Shown piece by piece: positions 10,812-22,206 of a DNA stretch of 64,000 bases. The translations under genes were made by a program, and so were the position numbers. Within the stretch, counting starts at the first letter, position 1, and each line of letters opens with the position of its first letter. The notes beneath the pieces were generated by a model, which was not told the DNA's origin, made no database searches, and was given only the letters and a program-made list of their open reading frames with translations. This DNA comes from Poa pratensis (Eukaryota; Streptophyta; Magnoliopsida; Poales; Poaceae), in the NCBI GenBank assembly GCA_947311845.1, contig CAMZMU010000041.1, positions 131,447,840 through 131,511,839 on the forward strand. The letters are read 5' to 3'.

Positions 10812-12716
10812 TAATTTAATTTAAAGGACGTTTTACCAGTCCAGCTACCTCGGGAAGTCGGGAATTACTACTGTGGGTCATTTATGCTTCTCACCCGTTA
10901 TGACTGGTAGGACTCGTGATCAGGTTGACGTGGACAAGGCCTTGTCTTTGACTTGATAGGTTACTTGGAATCGAAGGCAAGGATGTGCGCTGCCGGGGAC
11001 ATGGTGGAGAGACTGAGCTCGGACCAATGTAGCGTGCAACACTGCAACTGCTATACGCAACGCACCGCAAACGTTGCATGCATGCAACTTGTCACCGCCA
11101 TCTTGCTTAACATGCTACCGGGCATCTAGGCATGGAGGTTCACCGACGTACACCTCATCCAGGCCACGCGCGCCGTCACAATTTCGTGTCTCCAATGCAA
11201 CCAGGTGTCTGGTCTGACAAGGTGCTCGCCGCTGAGTGTCGAGCTGCTGCTGCTGTAGCAACCCCCGCTCCAGATTATCACCGGAGTCGACGCAAACTCC
11301 AAACTCCATCGAGAGATATCAGGTCATCGTCTGCCTCACACCCCTATTAATTTACAGCCACCACGCTCAGCTCCCAAATTTAAAATCACCTTCCCCACAC
11401 CTCGAGCTCCATGGCAATGGCGGGGGCTTTTTCACCGACTCCACTAACGAGCACGGCAACGTCAAGCCTACTCCTTACTTTTTTTTTTGAAACTGGACAA
11501 GAGGCTTGTCTTTTCATTTATATAGAAGAAGTGAATTGACCAGTTTATAAGGAAAACTGGCCGAAAACCGGATACAACAACACAACACACCACGCAGGCG
11601 CTGAGGCCGCGCACCATACAAGTCGACGGCCTAACCGCCCATGCGGCCAAGGCCGACACCCCTCAACGCAACATTTCACAACTCCGTTGATGTAAGAACC
11701 CTCTAACTTTTGATCTTGTACCTTATAGTTGTGAGCATGTGATAGATTTGAATGTATTCGCTGATATTCCGTAAGTATGTGGTTGATTCTTATTCATGTT
11801 GCAGGTAACAAAATACCGAACATTTGCATTAGCCTTACCCAGAATCAAGAAATGCAGCAACCCAAATGTTGTGGTCTGCCTCTATCCTCGTGCAAGAAAA
11901 CATGCTCAACATGGACCAGAGCCACGTTTTGCCAGACCAAATCCTAATGGGTCAATGCTCCAAGGAGCTCAAAAATGGGTCCAGGCAACCAATCACGTCC
12001 TAATTAGAGTCGAATGCAGGATGTACTCGTCGATGTTGTGGGCTGCAGGGAGGCATGGTGCAGTAGTTGAGCTATTGTGGGCACCGGCCTTTCGTGCGAT
12101 CTGTGAGGTTGGCCAACCACCTGATTGGTTGTGGTCATGTAAATCTGGTGTTTGATGCATTGTTAAGCTTTGAAATACTTAATTTATGCGGTGTTGTCTA
12201 GTTCGTTTTGGGCTTACCAAGACCAGATCGCTGTTGGGAATTTATAATTTTTCCTTGTTTAGTTTGGCACTTGACGTTTGGCCTTCTTTTATATTTAGCT
12301 TCATTTTTGCCATAATAATAGGAAAAAAAAACCCTTTTGGCACTTAATGGTTTGCTATAAACAGAAGAACAGTATGTTGCGGGACTGAGTGTGCTGCGGT
12401 GTTTCTCAGGCAACGCAGGGTCCACGCTGCATGCATGCAGATGATTTTGTGCCAAGGGGCATGACACCGATCTTGGTTTGGCGCTGAAAAAGTTGGTGCC
12501 AACCTATAATGTTAGACTCGCGCCGACCTATATCCAAATTTAGAAATGCGCTATATGATGCATTTGTTCAACTCAAGAGCCGGATTTGGCAAACATCACA
12601 CATATAGCGAAGGTTTCAGAAAAGGGAAAACACATTTGGGATGCTTCTCGACTTGCCATATTTTCCCCTATCTCTATCTGTAGGCTGCAGCCCTAACTCA
12701 ATTTTTTTTGGGTGGG
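10812..12716. other. Intergenic DNA with a LINE-like 3' tail
   Basis: No gene recognised. From 11478 a poly-T run is followed by GAAACTGGACAAGAGGCTTG and TCATTTATATAG to about 11660. This resembles the 3' ends of grass LINEs read on the minus strand (compare the tail at 55505). An open frame of 119 codons at 11796 shows no motif and is treated as chance. Confidence 0.5.
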
Positions 12717-12724
12717 AACCTAAC

Positions 12725-12750
12725 CAGGGGCGGATCCAGGATTTGATCAT

Positions 12751-12782
<32 letters not shown>

Positions 12783-13426
12783 GTGACTATAAAAGAGATA
12801 CAACACAAAAATATGTCGTGCTTTCGACTCTAGTATGTGTATCAACTGTAATATATATACAATAATACCTTAACGTGACCAGGCTAGAAATTGGGTGTGG
12901 CGGCGTGGCAAACGGGGCCGTGGTGGCCTAGTGGGTCGTCATCGTGGACAATTGACACAGATACAAGCCGTAATTGTTGCAGCTTCGATAATCCCCCACG
13001 CGGCCACGCTTGAGCCCCATTGACCGCGTCCTTGCGGCGGCGGCGGCGATGATGCTCAATCACGGAAAGGGGGAACGCTGTTCGGTTGGGCAGATGAGTA
13101 TACCATGGAGTAGATGAGATCGTGGGATACCTAGTGGAACCAGTACATGCGCACGATCAATGGATTGATCGTGAGGCTAGTACGTATGTGCCATTGTGGC
13201 CTTGGGCCCTTGGCTATAATTGCATTGGGCTTTGGCTAGTTTGGCCCATTGAAGTAACGACGAGCTGGTCTAGTTTTTAGGATTACGATTGCACCTCGCT
13301 AATTGCTGGAGAAATATAGCGTATACGGTATAAGGTACTAGCCTCTGCTGCATATCGTTAAGGGGGGCCGAACCAGGGGGGGGGGGGGGGGGACTGGCCA
13401 CCGCTCGTCCCCTGGATCTGCCACTG
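12725..13426. mobile_element. Non-autonomous hAT transposon, 702 bp
   Basis: The left terminus CAGGGGCGGATCCAGG and right terminus (reverse complement CAGTGGCAGATCCAGGGG) form hAT-style inverted repeats. The flanks are a perfect 8-bp target site duplication AACCTAAC at 12717-12724 and 13427-13434, diagnostic of the hAT superfamily. No transposase frame lies inside. It contains poly-G tracts of about 31 (12751-12781) and 17 (13376-13392) bases just inside each end. Confidence 0.92.
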
Positions 13427-13434
13427 AACCTAAC

Positions 13435-14380
13435 CACCGCGGTGAAACTTCCTGCTGCCGCCCAACGCCAGTTCTGGCTGGTTCTAGCTGCCGCACATCG
13501 CCGCCGCAACTCCGTCGACTGCCCTAGCCCCGTCGCCACCCACTGCTCGAGACGACTGCCACTGCCCGTGACCGAGCCGAATCTTGGGATGCTGTCACCT
13601 GAATCCACTGATTTTTCTCGCCCTGCCATCGCCCGGGATGGTCGTTGTGGCACCGTCGCCGCCAACCGATTTTGATTCGTGACAATCGGCGAGCCGCTGC
13701 TCCTTGTTGAGCTCTCGGCGCCTCCCCTCTGGCCCATTCTCCACCCTCACTGCCTTTTCTCGGCATCTGACCAACTCCGCGGGCAAAAATCGAGCTTGGC
13801 GCCCGAAGTCAGATCCACCTCCCAGTGCCGTCGATGGCCATGTTCCAGCTGATCGACCGAACAGGGCCCCCAAATCTCAGGGGCCCCCAAATTACTGCTA
13901 CATACTACGTACGTACGAAGTTTTGCCACGATTTAGGTATTTTTCTAACGGCCCAAATTCAGCACGTTGCAAGGCAGCAGCCCATATTGATATTTCCTTT
14001 GCTTTTGCCGTTTTGCGGCCCAGCACATGCGGGAGGCCGGGAGCTAGCAGGCTAGTAGGCGACCGATCAGACCAGTATGAATCACGATCGGTACCTATCG
14101 CTACAGAGAAAACCAATCGATCTTGCGCCGCCGTCCGGGATTTTGAGAGAGATTGTGAGAGCGACGGCCGCACGCCTTTACATCTAGATCGCCAGATCGG
14201 CCAACAAAAAATCATCTCGCTTCGTGCCTTCGTCCTTCGCCGTCAAGCCAGCGCTTCTAAAATCAACACGCCTGAAGGTATGATCGCTCATCGCTGCAAC
14301 CTGCAAGTTTTTAACCTTGTCTATTCGTGTTAATCTGTTTGAACTGTTTATTAATTTGTTAATACGAAACAGGGCGGATC
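13435..14380 (+). other. 5' region of the ZMYM-like hAT pseudogene
   Basis: GC-rich leader-like DNA. A GGGGCCCCC-containing stretch at about 13862-13893 (starting CAGGGCCCCC) resembles in reverse the stretch at about 19790-19850 downstream of the transposase pseudogene, so these may be the decayed ends of its element; no 8-bp duplication could be confirmed. A possible 5' UTR intron runs from a donor after CCTGAAG (about 14278) to an acceptor ACAG (about 14372) just before the ATG at 14381. Confidence 0.4.
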
Positions 14381-15028
14381 ATGAATAATACTATCAGAAA
14401 AACAAAATGTCAATCTGGTGCGGAAAAGAGAAATATTGGAAGCAGCAGCTCAGTCGCAAAAGAGTGCTCTTGATAGATTTGTTGTGAAGGAACCTCAAAT
14501 TAATTCAGAAAATCAACCTCCAATTGCTAATACTGATGTTGCCAGTGGTGATGATGTAATAGAGGTGGATACTCACACTGAAGAATTTGATGAAGGTGAT
14601 GCTAATATGGATGATGAAGGCGATGGTGCTAATGTTAATGATGATGCTAATGTTGACGATGAAGGTAATGATACAACTATTGGTGGTGACAACAATAGTT
14701 CTTTTCAGCCGGATATATTTGACCCAAGAAATTGGGATGGTCTTGATCCTAAAATGATTGATATTTTCACTAGTACAGAACGACATATCGGATACCCCTC
14801 TATGGCAACGGCAGGAGTTAGGCGACGGTAAATCGCGACATCCCCGCGTGCCCGCACTGGGCCGTTAAAGCAGACCCACAACAACGGCAACGGGAGAATA
14901 GTGAAATATATGTTGGCAACGGAGGTTAGTTTACCTCCGTTACCGATGTGGGCTCATCGCACACGGACAGTTTCGTAATCTCCGTTGCCATTACAAGCAG
15001 CCCGACAGCCGGCCTATAAGAACCTACT

Positions 15029-15709
15029 ATGCCCTTCACTCTCACTCTCACTGTCTCACTTCCAACCCTAGCCGCCGCACAGTCTACTCTCTCTCCACTC
15101 TCTCGCGTGGCTTCCACCGTCGGCGCTGGTAGATCTGGCCATCGCGGCCGCGGCCATGGCCGCCCCACCCTCCGGGCCTTCAGGCAGCAGCAGCGTCAGC
15201 TGGTGTTGCGGGACGAGCTTGCGGAACAGGCCGCCGCCGATCTGGCCCCCTCGGGCCGGTCCCGCGCTCTTGGCGCTCATCCGCACGGCGAAGGCTCCGG
15301 CCGCACCCGCTCATTTGGCCACCATTGCAGCTACCGCGAGATCCGCCAGGCGATGTACCCCGGCCGCCATCCGTCTTCCTCCTCCTCCTCGTCCTCGTCC
15401 TCCGACGAGGAGGAAGAGGAAGAGGAAGAGGAGGAGGACCGTGATCTGGAGATCGCTTGCCAACTCTCCCGCGCCGATTTCGAGCGCGATGACGCCAAGC
15501 GTCGTCAGGGCGAGGCCGATCTGGAGGCGGCGGCCCTCCTCTCTGAGGCCTCGACCCAGGTCGAACGCGCCGAGGAGGCGGTCTACCAGTCTGACCTCCG
15601 GGCCGCCATAGCCCTCTCTTTGGTCCACGGCGACGGCAAGGCGCCGCCAGGGGAGGCCGGCGCTAGCTCCGTCGCCGGCGGCGACGCTAAGCGAGCCCGC
15701 CTCGCCTAA
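15029..15709 (+). CDS. CACTA-borne protein with three UIM-like helices
   Basis: A 226-codon frame. The N-terminal half is Arg/Gln-rich (FRQQQRQLVLRDELAEQAAA). Residues 116-136 are poly-Ser followed by poly-Asp/Glu, then three helices with the ubiquitin-interacting spacing (hydrophobic-xx-Ala-xxx-Ser): DLEIACQLSRAD at about 139-150, DLEAAALLSEAS at 164-175 and DLRAAIALSLVHGD at 189-202. The C-terminus is basic (AKRARLA). A TATA-like CCTATAAG at 15013-15020 is too close to ATG 15029 for that to be the true start. A well-placed ATG (GGCCATGGCC) at 15156 is in another frame, so the N-terminus may be one base out of frame. The UIM match was made by eye to the family consensus; function in transposition or host interaction is unknown. 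Confidence 0.6.
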   Translation: MPFTLTLTVSLPTLAAAQSTLSPLSRVASTVGAGRSGHRGRGHGRPTLRAFRQQQRQLVLRDELAEQAAADLAPSGRSRALGAHPHGEGSGRTRSFGHHCSYREIRQAMYPGRHPSSSSSSSSSSDEEEEEEEEEEDRDLEIACQLSRADFERDDAKRRQGEADLEAAALLSEASTQVERAEEAVYQSDLRAAIALSLVHGDGKAPPGEAGASSVAGGDAKRARLA

Positions 15710-15739
15710 TGTAAGACCCCAGTTCAGTAGGATAGCTAT

Positions 15740-16545
15740 TTTCTAGTTGTAAATAGCTAATTGTTTATCCATAGATTTGCTCTGTTTGTAGTAGGCATTG
15801 TTTCCACATAGATTTTTGCTATTTTCTAGTTGTAAGTAGCTAATTGTTTATCCATAGATTTGCTCTTTTTAGTAGGCATTGTTTACACATAGATTTTTGC
15901 TGTTTCTAGTTGTAAGTAGCTAATTGTTTGTCCATAGATTTGCTCTGTTTTTAGTAGGCATTGTTTACACATAGATTTTTGCTGTTTTCTAGTTGTAAGT
16001 AGCTAATTGTTTATCCATAGATTTACTCTTTTTAGTAGGCATTGTTTACACATAGATTTTTGCTGTTTTCTAGTTGTAATTAGCTAATTGTTTGTCCATA
16101 GATTTGCTCTGTTTTTAGTAGGCATTGTTTACACATAGATTTTTGCTGTTTTCTAGTTGTAAGTAGCTAATTGTTTATCCATAGATTTGCTCTTTTTTAG
16201 TAGGCATTGTTTATACATAGATTTTTGCTGTTTTCTAGTTGTAAGTAGCTAATTGTTTGTCCATAGATTTGCTCTTTTTTAGTAGGCATTGTTTCCACAT
16301 AGATTTTTGTTGTTTTCTAGTTGTAAGTAGCTAATTGTTTATCCATAGATTTGCTCTTTTTAGTAGGCATTGTTTACACATAGATTTTTGCTGTTTTCTA
16401 GTTGTAAGTAGCTAATTGTTTGTCCATAGATTTGCTCTGTTTTTAGTAGGCATTGTTTCCACATAGATTTTTGTTGTTTTCTAGTTGTAAGTAGCTAATT
16501 GTTTATCCATAGATTTGCTCTGTTTTTAGTAGGCATTTGCTCTGA
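15740..16545 (+). repeat. Ten-copy ~79-85-bp tandem repeat inside the CACTA element
   Basis: Ten units each contain CTAGTTGTAAGTAGC or a close variant, then TAATTGTTTRTCCATAGATT and TAGTAGGCATTGTTT. Unit starts run from about 15742 to 16483 with spacing 79-85 bp. Length variants differ by CTCTTTTTAG versus CTCTGTTTTTAG. The array starts shortly after the stop codon of the UIM-like gene. Confidence 0.9.
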
Positions 16546-19503
16546 TTTTAGTTTTGTTTCTGTTATGCCGATGATTAAAATTAGGTGACACCGTGTGATC
16601 GGGGGTGTCGCTAGTGATCCTTGTGATATGCACAAATACACATCGATCTTGTGCATCCTACTTGGCTCGCTTGCTCCATCCCTGAAATTTGTGTGTCAAA
16701 TCTACCTATATATGAGGCATTGTTTAGGCTATGTTCTAGTTGTAATTAGTTCTATATTTTCTGTAATGCCGATGAAGAAGCATCTGTCTTGTGTATAGAG
16801 ATGAAGGAGCTTACATTTTGATTTTTTTCATCTCCTTTAGGGCGAGGAGGAAACCTGGAGACTATGCGGCGGCCGTGAAGACGTAGGAGCGGGGCTCCGT
16901 CCACACGGTCCACTGAAGCCGGCGCCTCCAGGAGCAAGACTTTTGTGCAGTACTAAATAGGTAGAAGAAGACCACGCAATGAAGCTGGGCGAAGAGGAAG
17001 GTGAAGAACCGGCGGCCGTCAAGCAGGAACCACAGGGCTCCGTCGACGGTGCAGCAGGCGTCACCAGCTTTTTTTTTTGTTTCCTTTAGCCCTCATTACA
17101 AACGGTAAAAAACTAATCTCCGTATCTGATGATGTAAAGACTAAAGGCAACGGTTATATATTATGCCCGTTGCTAAACTTATTGCAAACGATAAAAATCT
17201 CCGTTGCCATTGTGAGGCTTCACATCAGTGACAGAGGCGGGGACACGGACCCTTTCTCCGTTGCCGAAGAGGTTTTTGGCCCGTTTCCGATGTGTCGTTC
17301 TGTACTAGTGTTTGTTGCAAAAGGGTCCTAAGAGAGACTTGTCTATTGAGCAAGGTCCTAAAGACACATTAAATAGAAGCTTTTCTGCATCGGCATACAA
17401 TAGAAAGCTCCCAAATAAAGAACCATGCGATAGGGAATGGCTTGTGTACAGTAAAGAGCTTGACAAAATATTTTGTTTCTACTGCAAATTATTAAAGAAG
17501 GGGCTTGTGAGAGGAAAGTTAGCAAATGAGGGTTTTATGTCTGGATACATCTTAGCAATAGACTTAAAGAGCATGAAACTAGTAGAGAACATGTCACAAA
17601 TATGAGTTAATGGTATGACTTGCGTATGAGTTCCAGAATAATCAAACAATTGATAAAGTTGCTCAGCGGGAACTTGACAAGGAAAGGAGCATTGGAGAAA
17701 AGTTTTGTTTAGGATTCTTTTGATTATACAATTTCTTGGTGAGCACAACATAGCATTTCGTGGCAGCAATAGCAAGTTGTATGATGATAACAATGGCAAT
17801 TTTTTAGGACTGGTTCAAATGTTGGCTCACTTTGACCCGTTATGAAGAGCATATTGACCGCATTACCAATGATAAAATTCGTGACCATTATCTTGGTCCT
17901 TCCATCCAAAATGAGTTAATAAGTTTGCTGGCTGGTGCAATCAGGTCTGTAATTATTGGAAAGATAAAGGAGGCGAAGTATTTCTCTGTTATACTTGACT
18001 GTACTCCAGATGCAAGCCATCAAGAACAAATGTCGTTGATAATAAGGTATGTTGATACAACTTCAGATTCTGCTTGCATTCAAGAATCGTTCTTAGGATT
18101 TTTGGTTGTGAAAGATACCACTGGCAAGGATTGTGTGATGCACTAGAAGAGAAATTGAAGAGTCTTGACCTTGATATAGCCAATGTGAGAGGGCAGGGAT
18201 ATGATAACGGGTCGAATATGAAAGGAAAACATCAAGGGGTACAAAAGAAAGTTTTGGATATAAATCCAAGAGCCTTTTATTCTGCTTGTGGTTGTCATAG
18301 TCTGAATTTGACACTATGTGATATGGCAAATTCTTGTCGTAAAGCAACATAATTTTTTGGTGTTGTTCAGCGCATCTATACAACATTTTCTAATTCCACT
18401 AAGCGGTGGAAAATTCTTAAAGATAATATTACATGATTGACTCTCAAGTCATTGTCATCTACTCGTTGGAGAGTCGTGTTGACAGTGTTAAGGCTATAAG
18501 ATTTCAAATTTCAGGAGTAAGAGAGGCTTTGTTACAAGTGGCTGAAAGTGATAAGGATCCATTGGCTAGTAGTCAAGCTCAATCATTGGCAGAACATGAA
18601 CTTGGCGACTTCGAATTTCTATCGTCATTAATCATCTGGCATGACATATTATCTGTTATCAATATGGTCAGCAAGAATCTACAGTCAAAGGATATGCTTA
18701 TTGATATTGCAATTGAGTCTGTACAGGGGCTGATTTCATTTTTCACTAAGTACAGAGATAATGGGTTCTCAAAAGCATTGGAATCTGCAAAAGAAATTGC
18801 AACAGAGATGGATATTCCTCCAGAGTTCCGCACCAAGCGTAAGATTAAAAGAAAAATACATTTTGATGAGGAAGCAAATGATGCGTCTAATGATTTAAAA
18901 TCTGCAGAGGATTCATTCAGGGTCAACTATTTTATACCTATTGTTGATCAAGCTATAGCTTCACTAAACAGGAGATTTGAACAGTATCAGGGGTATGAAA
19001 AAATATGTGGTTTCTTGTTTACTTCAGATAGGCTGCAATCTATGGATGATGATAGTATGTCGGCTGCTTGCACTAATCTTGAGAATGCACTTAAGATTCC
19101 AGAACATGAAAATGAGCATGGGAATAAGATTAAAGAGCAAAAGGATATCGATGGAGCGGAATTGTTCGCTGAGTTGATCTTTTTTCAGGATTTGCTTGAG
19201 AAATCCATGGGTCCTATTGATATTTTGAACTTTTTGAAGAAGCGCCCCTATTATCCTGTTGCTAATATTGCATACAGAATTTTGTTAACAATTCCTGTTA
19301 CGGTTACATCGGCGGAAAGGAGCTTTTCCAAACTCAAGTTGTTGAAATCTTACTTGCGTTCTACTATGACGCAAGAAAGGCTCAATGGATTGGCGACAAT
19401 AGCACTTGAAAATGATATCCTAGACAAGATTAATTATGAAGATATAATTGAAGATTTTGTTTCAAGAAATACCAGACGGATGATGCTTTTTAGTAGAACA
19501 TGA

Positions 19504-20377
19504 GGTCAGTTTGTTACTTTAGTGGTACTTTTAGTAGAGTTAAGATTTGATAAACGATGTAACTATTGTGGATGCTTGAAGCAGCAAGTTTCAGACGCAC
19601 TCTTTTCCTTACCAGGGTACCTAAGGGGACTGGAAGATTTTTAATGAGGCGGCTTGCTAGCTTAATATATTGGTTTCGAAAATAAAGATTTCATATGTTT
19701 CCATGTATTGTTAAAAATAACACATACTTAAGTTATGTAATAAAAAGAAAGTATTTTTAGTTGCTATGTCATTTAAATTTTCAAATTACAAGGCCCCATT
19801 TTCCGTTTCGCACCGGGGCCCCCGATTTCTGGAGACAGGGCTGCCACCTCCCTACCTCTCCACCGTTGGATCTAGTGTTTTCAAATTTTATCTTACTAGT
19901 TTTAAGGCAGCATAAACTTTATGGTGCCAAAAACCTTCTCTCCCCTATCCTAAGACGATTTTTATGTCACCAACTTCTACATACTGTTGGGTGCTCTTAT
20001 GATGCTTTGACGAGACGAGCTCCTCGCCTTCCCAATCCTTTGAGGGTAAAAGAAATCGTGTTGCATCCTTTCTCTTTTCCCCTCCCAGAGGGCACCTACT
20101 AGAGTCACAGACACTGGTTATTCTCCTTGCCTATGACTCTTCTTCAGTCTTGAGAGCGTTGTTCACTCCCCCTCTGCATCTTCAATGACCACTCGTGGGA
20201 TCTAAACTTTTCTACCTCTGCCTCTTCAATACGGCAAGTTCCATAAAAATACAGGGCTCCTTTTTTTGACACTATTTCTGTTAGCAACAATTTCTTCAAC
20301 TTCTTTGTTGATGAAGAATTTTTTCTTCAACTTGTAATAGGCACATCTGTTTTCGGGTGTAGATCTGTGGTTAGAAG
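19504..20377. other. Downstream flank of the hAT pseudogene and 5' region of the B3 gene
   Basis: The first part includes the GGGGCCCCC-bearing stretch (19790-19850) that may be the element end. The second part is pyrimidine-rich and probably 5' UTR or promoter of the B3 gene starting at 20378. No other gene recognised. Confidence 0.35.
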
Positions 20378-22206
20378 ATGAACAAGCCATTTAAGAAAAG
20401 CCAGGAGGCCGGCGAGCATCCCTACTGAATCACACAGACGAGGACGATAAGCATTTCTTCAAGGTTATGATTGGGGACTTTCATGAGAGAATGGTAAGCT
20501 ATTTTCACTCGGGCTCTGTTCTAGTCTTGTACAGTACAGCTGGTCTGTTATGTTTATATGTTATATCCTTCTTGGTGGGAAAGGAACCTGTAGGAATGAA
20601 ACCGCATTAATTAATTTCTTAGATTTGCGCAAGTTTGCGCTCTCTGCATCAGTTTGGCATCTGAAACCAGCTTGTGCTGTGCTTTCTTCTTTGTATGAAA
20701 ACGAGAATTTGTCATACTAGCTAAACTGTACATTATCAAACGCCTTTATAATGTCTCCTCCCTCACAACAGCTGCCCTTTTTTGCGCTTCATATTTCTCC
20801 CACAGACCATTCCAGATGGGTTTGCGCAACATTTCAGGGGGCAACAGAACGAACTATTAAGCTAGAATCACACAGTGGTTACACTTTTGATGTTCAAGGT
20901 ACCTGGAATTTGGAGAAACTAGTCCTCGAATCTAGATGGAAGGAGTTTGCTAGTGCACATGACTTGAGAATGGGGGACTTTCTTGTGTTCAAGTATGATG
21001 GCAACTCTCAATTGAAGGTTCTGGTATTTGGCCCGAGTGATTGCGAGAATGTCGACAAGCGATCCATGAAAAATGCAGCTCCTGGTGAAGAAAGGTGGAG
21101 AAACCCTGCTGTCATTTTAAGCACTTGTCAAGATCTTCCATGAAATTTCCACAAGGTGGAATCTAAACTAGTGCACATCCAGATAGCTCAATGGTGAAGA
21201 ATAACATCATCAGTATCAGCTCATCTAGCTCCGCATCAAAGTCAGCAGGTATGATTCACAATATCAAAACTACCACTCAAAAAAGAATGTCAAAACTGCA
21301 ACACTTTATGCACAATGGAACTTCAATACTTCATACATCCATCATACATTTTTCATTCTTTTTTTAGGAGATACTTCATCTTCAGAAGATGATCATGAAG
21401 CGCATGATGTGCCAACTCGTATCCTCACAAGAGGCACCCTCTTAGCCCTTAATCATGTGCAGAAGAAGCAACTTGAAGAAAAAATCCGGGCTATTTATTC
21501 AGGAATCCCCATTTATGGGTGTGTCATAAGGACGAGCAATATTCATGGAAAAACCCGCCTCCTTGTGAGTTAAAATCTCAATTCTTGAATTGATACTAGT
21601 ATATGTTAGTGGTGCGTTCTTTGGCAAACTGGCTGTTTATGTTCGCATTTCACTCAGAAAAATATATTTTTATTCGAATTGTTTCAATTATTGGTTTATT
21701 TTCTTTTTTCTTTTGGGGAGTTTTTATGCGAGTCATGTAAAAGCATAAGAAACAGAAAAATATAAAAGGAAATTTGCGATGTCAAATTGATAGATCATAT
21801 GCCTCTGAATTTTCTAAGATAACAACCCCACAAAATTCTTATGGTTATGCCTTTCATATAAGCTGGGCGTTATACAACTAGATCAAAAAATGCTAAGTAG
21901 TCCATTTCACTATTTTGTTGGCTTTTTGATCATCACATATAATTTACCTCTTTATTAGGATATATCTAAGAAATATGCCGACATATACCTTCCGGTTGAG
22001 GACCAAATGTTGACGCTTCAGCATCATGGCAAAATATGGAAAGTATGGTATCACGTTGAGGGCAGCAAGTCCAAAAGGTTTTCGAGAGGGTGGAAGCAGT
22101 TTGCGCATGACAACAACTTGCAGCTGGAGATGCCTGCCTCTTTAAGCTTCTGAAAAACGGGAAGAAGTATGTGATGGATGTTCATTTTTTTTTGCAAATC
22201 CCTTAG
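20378..22206 (+). pseudogene. REM-type B3 transcription factor, four exons, frameshifted
   Basis: Exon 1 (20378-20493) reads MNKPFKKSQEAGEHPY, then after a one-base loss near 20428 NHTDEDDKHFFKVMIGDF, and ends at donor ATG|GTAAGC. Exon 2 starts after CCCACAG (20806) with TIPDGFAQHFRG and, after a second one-base loss near 20837, ATERTIKLESHSGYTF: a complete first B3 domain ending DLRMGDFLVFKYDG. A possible exon 2 end is 21246 (GCAG|GTATGA). Exon 3 (21368-21564) is the linker, with LALNHVQKKQLEEKI. Exon 4 (21959-22206) is a second B3 domain (YLPVEDQMLTLQHHGKIW) with another one-base loss near 22127. REM proteins are nuclear DNA-binding factors. The splice sites fit, but three frameshifts argue for a pseudogene or for base-calling errors in G runs. 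Confidence 0.8.

Larger units (their letters stand above)
14768..17310 (+). mobile_element. CACTA transposon nested in the hAT pseudogene
   Basis: 2543 bp starting CACTAGTACAGAACGACA and ending in its near-perfect inverted copy (TGTCGTTCTGTACTAGTG). It is flanked by TTT on both sides (14765-14767 and 17311-17313), the 3-bp target duplication of CACTA/En-Spm elements. Subterminal motifs CTCCGTTGCC / GGCAACGGAG recur near both ends. No TNPD-type transposase frame is present, so it is non-autonomous, but it carries a gene (15029-15709) and a tandem array (15740-16545). Confidence 0.93.
14381..19503 (+). pseudogene. ZMYM1-like (TTF finger, DUF4371, hAT dimerisation) transposase, interrupted by CACTA element
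   Basis: The N-terminal part (14381-14767) has an acidic linker ending FDPRNWDGLDPKMIDIF. After the CACTA insertion it resumes at 17311 with KGPKRDLSIEQGPKD and a TTF-type finger segment (CDREWLVYSKELDKIFCFYC). A DUF4371/RNase-H-like core follows (YFSVILDCTPDASHQEQMS at about 17970-18030, then GQGYDNGSNMKGKHQGVQKK). The last 356-codon frame (18433-19503) ends with the hAT C-terminal dimerisation motif VTSAERSFSKLKLLKSYLRS. Frameshifts or stops occur near 14430, 17330, 17605, 18130, 18352 and 18430. The family is domesticated or transposon-derived and widespread in plants. This copy is not functional. Confidence 0.88.

Noticed and set aside
11796..12155. 119-codon ORF
   Set aside because: No motif, no promoter or splice context, composition as in flanking DNA.
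12751..12781. Poly-G run considered as telomeric or origin-like sequence
   Set aside because: A pure homopolymer inside a hAT element without any TTTAGGG units.
13704..14333. 209-codon ORF before the hAT pseudogene
   Set aside because: It overlaps the presumed 5' UTR and its intron and has no recognisable domain.
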